From Fasciola hepatica (Eukaryota > Platyhelminthes > Trematoda > Plagiorchiida > Fasciolidae): a stretch of 64,000 nt of DNA. A program made the position numbers and the translations under genes. The stretch lies in assembly GCA_948099385.1 (NCBI GenBank), contig CANUEZ040000191.1, forward strand, positions 2,852,001-2,916,000, given 5' to 3'. Below, piece after piece: positions 53,084 through 63,697 of this stretch (positions within the stretch are counted from its first letter, which is position 1; every line of letters starts with the position of its first letter). The notes below the pieces were generated by a model. That model made no database searches. It was not told the origin of the DNA and was given only the letters and a program-made list of their open reading frames with translations.

Positions 53084-55150
53084 TTGTGGTTCGGGTGTTC
53101 GACTGACATTCGTTTACCCCAACCCTTGATCGTGTCTCCGTGTGGGCTCTGTCCATGTGCAATGCTCATGATTCCCTTAGCGGATCAAACAGCTGTACAG
53201 TGCTTCCATAATTTTCAATGGTCAGTTCAGTGTTCAAGCTGCATGGAGAATCATATTATACAAATCTACTCTGCTACTGCTCTATTGCATTGTATGAGCA
53301 ATCTGTGTGGGGATTGTTCATAAGGGAATGCCTTGGTTTTACTTAGGCCCATAAATAGAGAAGTAATGGAACATAGGATTGGATCGGTGTGCGAGAATTT
53401 GGTTGTTACCGTTCAAAGCGAAAGCGAAAGCCGAAGCCAATTTGGGGATTGTGCTATATCATGTATTGTATATGTTGAACAAAGCGTTGAAACCCATATC
53501 GGATAGCCTTGTGGTTTGGGTGTTCGACTGACAATCGTTCACCCCAACCCTTGTTCGTGTCCCCGTGTGGGCTCTGTCCATGTGCAATGCTCATGATTCC
53601 CTTAGCGGATCAAACAGCTGTACAGTGCTTCCATAATTTTCAATGGTCAGTTAAGTGTTCAAGCTGCATGGAGAATCATATCATTCAAATCTACTCTGCT
53701 ACTGCTGTATTGCATTGTATGAGCAATCTGTGTGGATTGTTCATAAGGGAATGCCTTGGTTTTACTTAGGCCCATAAATGGAGAAGTGATGGAACATGGG
53801 ATTGGATCGGTGTGCGAGAATTTGGTTGTTACCGTTCAAAGCCAAAGCGGAGGCCGAAGCAAATTTGAGGATTGTGCTATATCACTTAGTGTATATGTTG
53901 AACAAAGCGTTGAGACCCATATCGGATAGCCTTGTGGTTTGAGTGTTCGACTGACAATCGTTTACCACAACCCTTGTTCGTGTCCCTGTGTGGGCTCTGT
54001 CCATGTGCAATGCTCATGATTCCCTTAGCGGATCAAACAGCTGTACAGTGCTTCCATAATTTTCAATGGTCAGTTCAGTGTTCAAGCTGCATGGAGAATC
54101 ATATTATACAAATCTACTCTGCTACTGCTCTATTGCATTGTATGAGCAATCTGTGTGGGGATTGTTCATAAGGGAATGCCTTGGTTTTACTTAGGCCCAT
54201 AAATAGAGAAGTGATGGAACATAGGATTGGATCGGTGTGCGAGAATTTGGTTGTTACCGTTCAAAGCGAAAGCGAAATCCGAATCCAATTTGGGGATTGT
54301 GCTATATCATGTATTGTATATGTTGAACAAAGTGTCCAGACCCATATCCGATAGCTTTGTGATTTGGGTGTTCGACGGACAATCGTTCACCCCAACCCTT
54401 GTTCGTGTCCCCGTGTGGGCTCTGTCCATGTGCAATGCTCATGATTCCCTTAGCGGATCAAACAGCTGTACAGTGCTTCCATAATTTTCAATGGTCAGTT
54501 AAGTGTTCAAGCTGCATGGAGAATCATATTATACAAATCTACTCTGCTACTGCTCTGTTGCATTGTATGAGCAATCTGTGTGGATTGTTCATAAGGGAAT
54601 GCCTTGGTTTTACTTAGGCCCATAAATAGAGAAGTGATGGTACATAGGATTGGATCGGTGTGCGAGAATTTGGTTGTTACCGTTCAAAGCGAAAGCGAAA
54701 GCCGAATCCAATTTGGGGATTGTGCTATATCATGTATTGTATATGTTGAACAAAGCTTTGAGACCCATATCGGATAGCCTTTTGATTTGGGTGTTCGACT
54801 GACTTTCGTTCACCCCAACCCTTGTTCGTGTCCCCGTGTGGGCTCTGTCCATGTGCAGTGCTCATGATTCCCTTAGCGGATCAAACAGCTGTACAGTGCT
54901 TCCATAATTTTCAAAGGTCAGTTCCGTGTTCAAGCTGCATGGAGAATCATATTATACAAATCTACTCTGCTAATGCTCTATTGCATTGTATGAGCAATCT
55001 GTGTGGATTGTTCATAAGGGAATGCCTTGGTTTTACTTAGGCCCATAAATAGAGAAGTGATGGAACATAGGATTGGATCGGTGTGCGAGAATTTGGTTGT
55101 TACCGTTCCAAGCCAAAGCGGAGGCCGAAGCCAATTTGGGGATTGTGCTA

Positions 55151-56024
55151 TATTTTGAAGTGTATGTGTTGAACAAAGCGTTGAGACCCATATCGGATAG
55201 CTTTGTGATTTGGGTGTTCGACTGACAATCGTTCACCCCAACCCTTGTTCGTGTCCCCGTGTGGACTCGGTCCATGTGCAATGCTCATGATTCCCTTAGC
55301 GGATAAAACAGCTGTACAGTGCTTCCATAATTTTCAATGGTCAGTTCAGTGTTCAAGCTGCATGGAGAATCATATTATACAAATCTACTCTGCTAATGCT
55401 CTATTGCATTGTATGAGCAATCTGTGTGGGGATTGTTCAGAAGGGAAGGCCTTGGTTTTACTTAGGCCCATAACTGGAGAAGTGATGGAACATAGGATTG
55501 GATCGGTGTGCGAGAATTTGGTTGTTACCGTTCAAAGCGAAAGCGAAAGCCGAAGCCAATTTGGGGATTGTGCTATATTTTGAAGTGTATGTGTTGAACA
55601 AAGCGTTGAGACCCATATCGGATAGCCTTTTGATTTTGGTGTTCGACTGACAATCGTTCACCCCAACCCTTGTTCGTGTCCCCGTGTGGACTCGGTCCAT
55701 GTGCAATGCTCATGATTCCCTTAGCGGATCAAACAGCTGCACAGTGCTTCCATAATTTTCAATGGTCAGTTCAGTGTTCAAGCTGCATGGAGAATCATAT
55801 TATACAAATCTACTCTGCTAATGCTCTATTGCATTGTATGAGCAATCTGTGTGGGGATTGTTCAGAGGGGAAGGCCTTGGTTTTACTCAGGCCCATAAAT
55901 AGAGAAGTGATGGAACATAGGATTGGATCGGTGTGCGAGAATTTGGTTGTTACCGTTCAAAGCTAATGCGGAGGCCGAAGCCAATTTGGGGATTGTGCTA
56001 TATTTTGAAGTGTATGTGTTGAAC
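55151..56024 (+). repeat. Three successive junctions with tattttgaagtgtatgtg
   Basis: At 55151-55174, 55576-55599 and 56001-56024 the A+T-rich junction reads tattttgaagtgtatgtg instead of tatcatgtattgtatatg. Spacing is exactly 425 bp twice. I saw this form nowhere else in the window, so it looks like a recent local amplification of one monomer. Confidence 0.85.
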
Positions 56025-56318
56025 AAAGCGTTGAGACCCATATCGGATAGCTTTGTGATTTGGGTGTTCGACTGACAATCGTTCACCCCAACCCTTGTTC
56101 GTGTCCCCGTGTGGGCTCTGTCCATGTGCAATGCTCATGATTCCCTTAGCGGATCAAACAGCTGTACAGTGCTTCCATCATTTTCAATGGTCAGTTCAGT
56201 GTTCAAGCTGCATGGAGAATCATATTTTACAAATCTACTCTGCTACTGCTCTATTGCATTGTATGAGCAATCTGTGTGTGGATTGTTCATAAGGGAATGC
56301 CTTGATTGTACATAGGCG

Positions 56319-56327
56319 TATAAATAG
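56319..56327 (+). other. Isolated TATAAATAG created by a variant
   Basis: Nearly all monomers read cccataaatagag. This copy reads ggcgtataaatagag, which creates TATAAATAG, a textbook TATA-box string. Nothing around it suggests a promoter, so chance is the default reading. Confidence 0.4.
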
Positions 56328-56902
56328 AGAAGTGATGGAACATAGGATTGGATCGGTGTGCGAGAATTTGGTTGTTACCGTTCAAAGCGAAAGCGAAAGC
56401 CGAAGCCAATTTGGGGATTGTGCTATATCGTGTATTGTATATGTTGAACAAAGCGTTCAGACCCATATCGGATAGCTCTGTGGTTTGGGTGTTCGACTGA
56501 CATTCGTTTACCCCAACCCTTGATCGTGTCCCCGTGTGGGCTCTGTCCATGTGCAATGCTCATGATTCCCTTAGCGCATCAAACAGCTGTACAGTGCTTC
56601 CATCATTTTCAATGGTCAGTTCAGTGTTCAAGCTGCATGCAGAATCATATTATACAAATCTACTCTGCTACTGCTCTATTGCATTGTATGAGCAATCTGT
56701 GTGGGGATTGTTCACAAGGGAATGCCTTGGTTTTACTTAGGCCCATAAATAGAGAAGTGATGGAACATAGGATTGGATCGGTGTGCGAGAATTTGGTTGT
56801 TACCGTTCAAAACGAAAGCGAAAGCCGAAGCCAATTTGGGGATTGTGCTATATCATGTATTGTATATGTTGATGAAAGCGTTGAAACCCATATCGGATAG
56901 CC

Positions 56903-58600
56903 TTGTGGTTTTGGTGTTCGACTGGCAATCGTTCACCCCAACCCTTGTTCGTGTCCCCGTGTGGGCTCTGTCCGTGTGCAATGCTCATGATTCCCTTAGC
57001 GGATCAAACAGCTGTACAGTGCTTCCATCATTTTCAATGGTCAGTTCAGTGTTCAAGCTGCATGGAGAATCATATCATTCAAATCTACTCTGCTACTGCT
57101 CTGTTGCATTGTATGAGCAATCTGTGTGGGGATTGTTCATAAGGGAATGCCTTGGTTTTACTTAGGCCCATAAATGGAGAAGTGATGGAACATGGGATTG
57201 GATCGGTGTGCGAGAATTTGGTTGTTACCGTTCAAAGCCAAAGCGGAGGCCGAAGCCAATTTGAGGATTGTGCTATATCACTTAGTGTATATGTTGAACA
57301 AAGCGTTCAGACCCATATCGGATAGCCTTGTGGTTTTGGTGTTCGACTGACATTCGTTCACCCCAACCCTTGTTCGTGTCCCCGTATGGGCTCTGTCCAT
57401 GTGCAATGCTCATGATTTCCTTAGCGGATCAAACAGCTGTACAGTGCTTCCATCATTTTCAATGGTCAGTTCAGTGTTCAAGCTGCATGGAGAATCATAT
57501 TATACAAATCTACTCCGCTACTGCTCTATTGCAATGTATGAGCCATCTGTGTGGATTGTTCATAAGGGAATGCCTTGGTTTTACTTAGGCCCATAAATAG
57601 AGAAGTGATGGAACATAGGATTGGATCGGTGTGCGAGAATTTGGTTGTTACCGTTCAAAGCGAAACTGGGTGCCGAATCCAATTTGGGGATTGTGCTATA
57701 TCATGTATTGTATATGTTGAACAAAGCGTTGAGACCGATATCGGATAGCCTTGTGGTTTGGGTGTTCGACTGACATTCGTTCACCCCAACCCTTGTTCGT
57801 GTCCACGTGTGGGCTCTGTCCGTGTGCAATGCTCATGATTCCCTTAGCGGATCAAACAGCTGTACAGTGCTTCCATCATTTTCAATGGTCAGTTCAGTGT
57901 TCAAGCTGCATGCAGAATCATATTATACAAATCTACTCTGCTACTGCTCTATTGCATTGTATGAGCAATCTGTGTGGGGATTGTTCATAAGGGAATGCCT
58001 TGGTTTTACTTAGGCCCATAAATAGAGAAGTGATGGAACATAGGATTGGATCGGTGTGCGAGAATTTGGTTGTTACCGTTCAAAACGAAAGCGAAAGCCG
58101 AAGCCAATTTGGGGATTGTGCTATATCATGTAGTGTATATGTTGAACAAAGCGTTGAAACCCATATCGGATAGCCTTGTGGTTTTGGTGTTCGACTGGCA
58201 ATCGTTCACCCCAACCCTTGTTCGTGTCCCCGTGTGGGCTCTGTCCATGTGCAATGCTCATGATTCCCTTAGCGGATCAAACAGCTGTACAGTGCTTCCA
58301 TCATTTTCAATGGTCAGTTCAGTGTTCAAGCTGCATGGAGAATCATATTATACAAATCTACTATGCTACTGCTCTATTGCATTGTATGAGCAATCTGTGT
58401 GGGGATTGTTCATAAGGGAATGCCTTGGTTTTACTTAGGCCCATAAATAGAGAAGTGATGGAACATAGGATTGGATCGGTGTGCGAGAATTTGGTTGTTA
58501 CCGTTCAAAGCGAAAGCGAAAGCCGAAGCCAATTTGGGGATTGTGCTATATCATGTATTGTATATGTTGAACAAAGCGTTGAGACCCATATCCGATAGCC
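56903..58600 (+). repeat. Block 16: three-monomer duplication (offset 1273 bp)
   Basis: Anchors: 56903, 57328, 57751, 58176. The monomers at 56903 and 58176 share gttttggtgttcgactggc and are both preceded by ttcaaaacgaaagcg and gttgaaaccc, 1273 bp apart. The variant gtccgtgtgcaatg is shared by 56903 and 57751. The linker before 57751 carries the rare gaaactgggtgccgaatcc form. Confidence 0.82.
57662..57680 (+). repeat. Rare linker variant, copy 2 of 2
   Basis: Same 19-base string as at 30954-30972. The surrounding monomers otherwise resemble their own neighbours, which fits transfer of a short tract more than movement of a whole monomer. Confidence 0.8.
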
Positions 58601-59860
58601 TTGTGGTTTGGGTGTTCGACTGACATTCGTTCACCCCAACCCTTGTTCGTGTCCCCGTGTGGGCTCTGTCCATGTGCAATGCTCATGATTCCCTTAGCGG
58701 ACCAAACAGCTGTACAGTGATTCCATCATTTTCAATGGTCAGTTCAGTGTTCAAGCTGCATGGAGAATCATATTATACAAATCTACTCTGCTACTGCTCT
58801 ATTGCATTGTATGAGCAATCTGTGTGGGGATTGTTCATAAGGGAATGCCTTGGTTTTACTTAGGCCCATAAATAGAGAAGTGATGGAACATAGGATTGGA
58901 TCGGTGTGCGAGAATTTGGTTGTTACCGTTCAAAGCGGAATCAAAAGCCGAAGCCAATTTGGGGATTGTGCTTTATCATGTATTGTAAATGTTGAACAAA
59001 GTGTCCAGACCCATATCGGATAGCCTTGTGGTTTGGGTGTTCGACTGACAATCGTTCATCCCCAACCCTTGTTCGTGTCTCTGAGTGGGCTCTGTCGATG
59101 TGCAATGCTCATGATTCCCTTAGCGGATCAAACAGCTGTACAGTGCTTCCATCATTTTCAATGGTCAGTTCAGTGTTCAAGCTGCATGGAGAATCATATT
59201 ATACAAATCTACTCTGCTACTGCTCTATTGCATTGTATGAGCAATCTGTGTGGGGATTGTTCATAAGGGAATGCCTTGGTTTTACTTAGGCCCATAAATA
59301 GAGAAGTGATGGAACATAGGATTGGATCGGTGTGCGAGAATTTGATTGTCACCGTTCAAAGCGAAAGCGAAAGCCGAAGCCAATTTGGGGATTGTGCTAT
59401 ATCATGTATTGTATATGTTGAACAAAGCGTTGAGACCCATATCGGATAGCCTTGTGGTTTGGGTGTTCGACTGACGTTCGTTCACCCCAACCCTTGATCG
59501 TTTCCTCGAGTGGGATCTGTCCATGTGCAATGCTCATGATTCCCTTAGCGGATCAAACAGCTGTACAGTGCTTCCATCATTTTCAATGGTCAGTTCAGTG
59601 TTCAAGCTGCATGGAGAATCATATTATACAAATCTACTCTGCTACTGCTCTATTGCATTGTATGAGCAATCTGTGTGGGGATTGTTCATAAGGGAATGCC
59701 TTGGTTTTAGTTAGGCCCATAAATAGAGAAGTGATGGAACATAGGATTGGATCGGTGTGCGAGAATTTGGTTGTTACCGTTCAAAGCGAAAGCGAAAGCC
59801 GAAGCCAATTTGGGGAGTGTGCTATATCATGTAGTGTATATGTTGAACAAAGCTTTCAGA

Positions 59861-59870
59861 CCGATATCGG
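59861..59870. other. 10-bp palindrome CCGATATCGG at the junction, one of seven
   Basis: The consensus junction reads cccatatcgg. One substitution makes the perfect palindrome CCGATATCGG. Intact copies: 16187-16196, 34421-34430, 57735-57744, 59861-59870, 60284-60293, 61132-61141 and 63257-63266. A broken one is near 62407 (ccgatatcgt). Five of seven lie in the last 6.3 kb. Confidence 0.8.
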
Positions 59871-61677
59871 ATAGCCTTGTGGTTTGGGTGTTCTATTGAC
59901 ATTCGTTCACCCCAACCCTTGTTCGTGTCCCCGTGTGGGCTCTGTCCATGTGCAATGCTCATGATTCCCTTAGCGGATCAAACAGCTGTACAGTGCTTCC
60001 ATCATTTTCAATGGTCAGTTCAGTGTTCAAGCTGCATGGAGAATCATATTATACAAATCTACTCTGCTACTGCTCTGTTGCATTGTATGAGCAATCTGTG
60101 TGGATTGTTCATAAGGGAATGCCTTGGTTTTACATAGGCCCATAAATAGAGAAGTGATGGAACATAGGATTGGATCGGTGTGCGAGAATTTGGTTGTTAC
60201 CGTTCAAAGCGAAAGCGAAAGCCGAAGCCAATTTGGGGATTGTGCTATATCATGTATTGTATATGTTGAACAAAGCTTTCAGACCGATATCGGATAGCCT
60301 TGTGGTTTGGGTGTTCTATTGACATTCGTTCACCCCAACCCTTGTTCGTGTCCCCGTGTGGGCTCTGTCCACGTGCAATGCTCATGATTCCCTTAGCGGA
60401 TCAAACAGCTGTACAGTGCTTCCATAATTTTCAATGGTCAGTTCAGTGTTCAAGCTGCATGGAGAATCATATAATACAAATCTACTCTGCTACTGCTCTA
60501 TTGCATTGTATGAGCAATCTGTGTGGATTGTTCATAAGGGAATGCCTTGGTTTTACTTAGGCCCATAAATGGAGGAGTGATGGAACAAAGGATTGGATCG
60601 GTGTGCGAGAATTTGGTTGTTACCGTTCAAAGCGAAAGCGAAAGCCGAAGCCAATTTGGTGATTGTGCTATATCATGTATTGTATATGTTGAACAAAGCG
60701 TTGAGACCCATATCGGATAGCCTTGTGGTTTGGGTGTTCGACTGACATTCGTTCACCCCAACCCTTGTTCGTGTCCCCGTGTGGGCTCTGTCCATGTGCA
60801 ATGCTCATGATTCCCTTAACGGATCAAACAGCTGTACAGTGCTTCCATAATTTTCAATGGTCAGTTCAGTGTTCAAGCTGCATGGAGAATCATATTATAC
60901 AAATCTACTCTGCTACTGCTCTATTGCATTGTATGAGCAATCTGTGTGAGGATTGTTCATAAGGGAATGCCTTGGTTTTACTTAGGCCCATAAATAGAGA
61001 AGTGATGGAACATAGGATTGGATCGGTGTGCGAGAATTAGGTTGTTACCGTTCAAAGCGAAAGCGAAAGCCGAATCCAATTTGGGGATTGTGCTATATCA
61101 TGTATTGTATATGTTGAACAAATCGTTGAGACCGATATCGGATAGCCTTGTGGTTTGGGTGTTCGACTGACATTCGTTCACCCCAACCCTTGTTCGTGTC
61201 CCCGTGTGGGCTCTGTCCATGTGCAATGCTCATGATTCCCTTAGCGGATCAAACATCTGTACAGTGCTTCCATCATTTTCAATGGTCAGTTCAGTGTTCA
61301 AGCTGCATGGAGAATCATATTATACAAATCTACTCTGCTACTGCTCTATTGCATTGTATGAGCAATCTGTGTGGGGATTGTTCATAAGGGAATGCCTTGG
61401 TTTTACTTAGGCCCATAAATAGAGAAGTGATGGAACATAGGATTGGATCGGTGTGCGAGAATTTGGTTGTTACCGTTCAAAGCGAAAGCGAAAGCCGAAG
61501 CCAATTTGGGGATTGTGCTATATCATGTATTGTATATGTTGAACAAAGCGTTGAGACCCATATCGGATAGCCTTGTGGTTTGGGTGTTCGACTGACATTC
61601 GTTCACCCCAACCCTTGTTCGTGTCCCCGTGTGGGCTCTGTCCATGTGCAATGCTCATGATTCCCTTAGCGGATCAA

Positions 61678-61689
61678 ACAGCTGTACAG
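61678..61689. other. Conserved 12-bp overlapping double palindrome in the monomer core
   Basis: The motif ACAGCTGTACAG is made of two perfect 8-bp palindromes, ACAGCTGT and CTGTACAG, sharing four bases. It contains CAGCTG, which fits the general bHLH E-box form CANNTG (known); use here is inference. It recurs about 105 bp after the anchor in nearly every monomer. Broken copies noticed are near 2751 (ccagttgtac), 34120 (agctgtgcag), 55735 (agctgcacag) and 61253 (acatctgtac). Persistence across otherwise diverged subfamilies could mean a bound site, or simply that the core as a whole is conserved. Confidence 0.6.
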
Positions 61690-61903
61690 TGCTTCCATCA
61701 TTTTCAATGGTCAGTTCAGTGTTCAAGCTGCATGGAGAATCATATTATACAAATCTACTCTGCTACTGCTCTATTGCATTGTATGAGCAATCTGTGTGGG
61801 GATTGTTCATAAGGGAATGCCTTGATTTTAGTTAGGCCCATAAATAGAGAAGTGATGGAACATAGGATTGGATCGGTGTGCGAGAATTTGGTTGTTACCG
61901 TTC

Positions 61904-61927
61904 AAAGCGAAAGCGAAAGCCGAAGCC
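61904..61927 (+). repeat. Short hexamer run in the linker (AAAGCG-type)
   Basis: Four imperfect hexamers lie in tandem: aaagcg, aaagcg, aaagcc, gaagcc. This linker form occurs in most monomers after about 3.8 kb. At the left end the same position reads aaaaagcc followed by aatttgaaagccgaagcc. Other forms are aacgaaaaaagcc (for example 16960, 18650, 20765, 22460, 24153) and caaagccaaagcggaggcc (for example 47060, 51722, 52570). Loss of one base in this run (ttcaagcg) explains several 422- or 424-bp monomers, for example near 42400, 43243, 45783 and 48748. Confidence 0.75.
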
Positions 61928-63697
61928 AATTTGGGGATTGTGCTATATCATGTATTGTATATGTTGAACAAAGCGTTGAGACCCATATCGGATAGCCTTG
62001 TGGTTTGGGTGTTCTATTGACATTCGTTCACCCCAACCCTTGTTCGTGTCCCCGTGTGGGCTCTGTCCATTTTCAATGCTCATGATTCCCTTAGCGGATC
62101 AAACAGCTGTACAGTGCTTCCATAATTTTCAATGGTCAGTTCAGTGTTCAAGCTGCATAGAGAAACATATTATACAAATCTACTCTGCTACTGCTCTATT
62201 GCATTGTATGAGCAATCTGTGTGGGGATTGTTCAGAAGGGAATGCCTTGGTTTTACTTAGGCCCATAAATAGAGAAGTGATGGAACATAGGATTGGATCG
62301 GTGTGCGAGAATTTGGTTGTTACCGTTCAACGCGAAAGCGAAAGCCGAAGCCAATTTGGGGATTGTGCTATATCATGTATTGTATATGTTGAACAAAGCT
62401 TTCAGACCGATATCGTATAGCCTTGTGGTTTGGGTGTTCGACTGACATTCGTTCACCCCAACCCTTGTTCGTGTCCCCGTGTGGGCTCTGTCCATGTGCA
62501 ATGCTCATGATTCCCTTAGCGGATCAAACAGCTGTACAGTGCTTCCATAATTTTCAATGGTCAGTTCAGTGTTCAAGCTGCATGGAGAATCATATTATAC
62601 AAATCTACTCTGCTACTGCTCTATTGCATTGTATGAGCAATCTGTGTGTGGATTGTTCATAAGGGAATACCTTGGTTTTACTTAGGCCCATAAATAGAGA
62701 AGTGATGGAACATAGGATTGGATCGGTGTGCGAGAATTTGGTTGTTACCGTTCAAAGCGAAAGCGAAAGCCGAAGCCAATTTGGGGAGTGTGCTATATCA
62801 TGTAGTGTATATGTTGAACAAAGCGTTGAAACCCATATCGGATAGGCTTGTGGTTTGGGTGTTCGACTGACATTCGTTCACCCCAACCCTTGTTCGTGTC
62901 TCCGAGTGGGCTCTGTCCATGTGCAATGCTCATGATTCCCTTAGCGGATCAAACAGCTGTACAGTGCTTCCATAATTTTTAATGGTCAGTTCAGTGTTCA
63001 AGCTGCATGGAGAATCATATTATACAAATCTACTCTGCTACTGCTCTATTGCATTGTATGAGCAATCTGTGTGGGGATTGTTCATAAGGGAATGCCTTGG
63101 TTTTGCTTAGGCCCATAAATAGAGAAGTGATGGAACATAGGATTGGATCGGTGTGCGAGAATTTGGTTGTTACCGTTCAAAGCGAAAGCGAAAGCCGAAG
63201 CCAATTTGGGGAGTGTGCTATATCATGTAGTGTATATGTTGAACAAAGCTTTCAGACCGATATCGGATAGCCTTGTGGTTTGGGTGTTCTATTGACATTC
63301 GTTCACCCCAACCCTTGTTCGTGTCCCCGTGTGGGCTCTGTCCATGTGCAATGCTCATGATTCCCTTAGCGGATCAAACAGCTGTACAGTGCTTCCATCA
63401 TTTTCAATGGTCAGTTCAGTGTTCAAGCTGCATGGAGAATCATATTATACAAATCTACTCTGCTACTGCTCTATTGCATTGTATGAGCAATCTGTGTGGG
63501 GATTGTTCATAAGGGAATGCCTCGGTTTTACTTAGGCCCATAAATAGAGAAGTGATGGAACATAGGATTGGATCGGTGTGCGAGAATTTGGTTGTTACCG
63601 TTCAAAGCGAAAGCGAAAGCCGAAGCCAATTTGGGGAGTGTGCTATATCATGTAGTGTATATGTTGAACAAAGCGTTGAGACCCATATCGGATAGCC

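Larger units (their letters stand above)
53084..56902 (+). repeat. Block 15: nine monomers with a locally amplified triplet
   Basis: Anchors: 53084, 53509, 53932, 54357, 54780, 55203, 55628, 56053, 56478. Heads alternate irregularly between gtttgggtg, gatttgggtg and ttttgatttggg forms. Linkers of the gcggaggcc type occur near 53845, 55114 and 55970. Monomers at 55203 and 55628 have gtggactcggtccatgtg, a recombinant between the left-end and later core haplotypes. The head with cttgatcgtg is shared by 53084 and 56478. Confidence 0.85.
61573..61997 (+). repeat. Representative 425-bp monomer with internal modules
   Basis: This copy serves as the reference. It is 425 bp and 44% G+C (187 of 425, hand count). 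Modules in order: variable head 61573-61620; conserved core 61621-61796; 2-bp indel site near 61797-61802 (this copy has the extra GG); conserved tail 61803-61887 with the gttcataaggg, taggcccataaat and aacataggattgg motifs; variable linker 61888-61936 with four imperfect hexamers; A+T-rich stretch 61937-61969; and a variable junction 61970-61997 leading to the next anchor. The core holds the overlapping palindrome at 61678-61689. I see no promoter, Pol III box pair or coding signal. Confidence 0.9.
58601..63697 (+). repeat. Block 17: fairly homogeneous right-hand block
   Basis: Anchors: 58601, 59026, 59452, 59877, 60300, 60723, 61148, 61573, 61998, 62423, 62848, 63273. Nine are 425 bp, including the last seven; the copies at 59877 and 60300 are 423 bp and 59026 is 426 bp because of one extra base in gttcatccccaaccc. 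No clear higher-order period. Minor subfamilies are visible: the gagtggg form of the gtgtggg motif at 59026, 59452 and 62848, and the ccgatatcgg junction before 59877, 60300, 61148 and 63273. Confidence 0.87.

Noticed and set aside
61589..61606. CENP-B box
   Set aside because: The closest string, gttcgactgacattcgt, keeps TTCG and the spaced A of the pattern NTTCGNNNNANNCGGGN but has TTCG where CGGG is required. Many monomers lack even this.
61833..61847. Plant-type GGCCCA element or TATA-like cataaata in the conserved tail
   Set aside because: Short strings of this kind are expected by chance and are repeated with the monomer. No transcript start or gene follows, and it is not enough to infer a plant genome.
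61898..61910. Pol III B-box-like string gttcaaagc in the linker
   Set aside because: It fits the loose nine-base pattern GWTCRANNC, but I found no A-box at the right distance upstream and no tRNA-like fold. The linker is also the least conserved part of the monomer.
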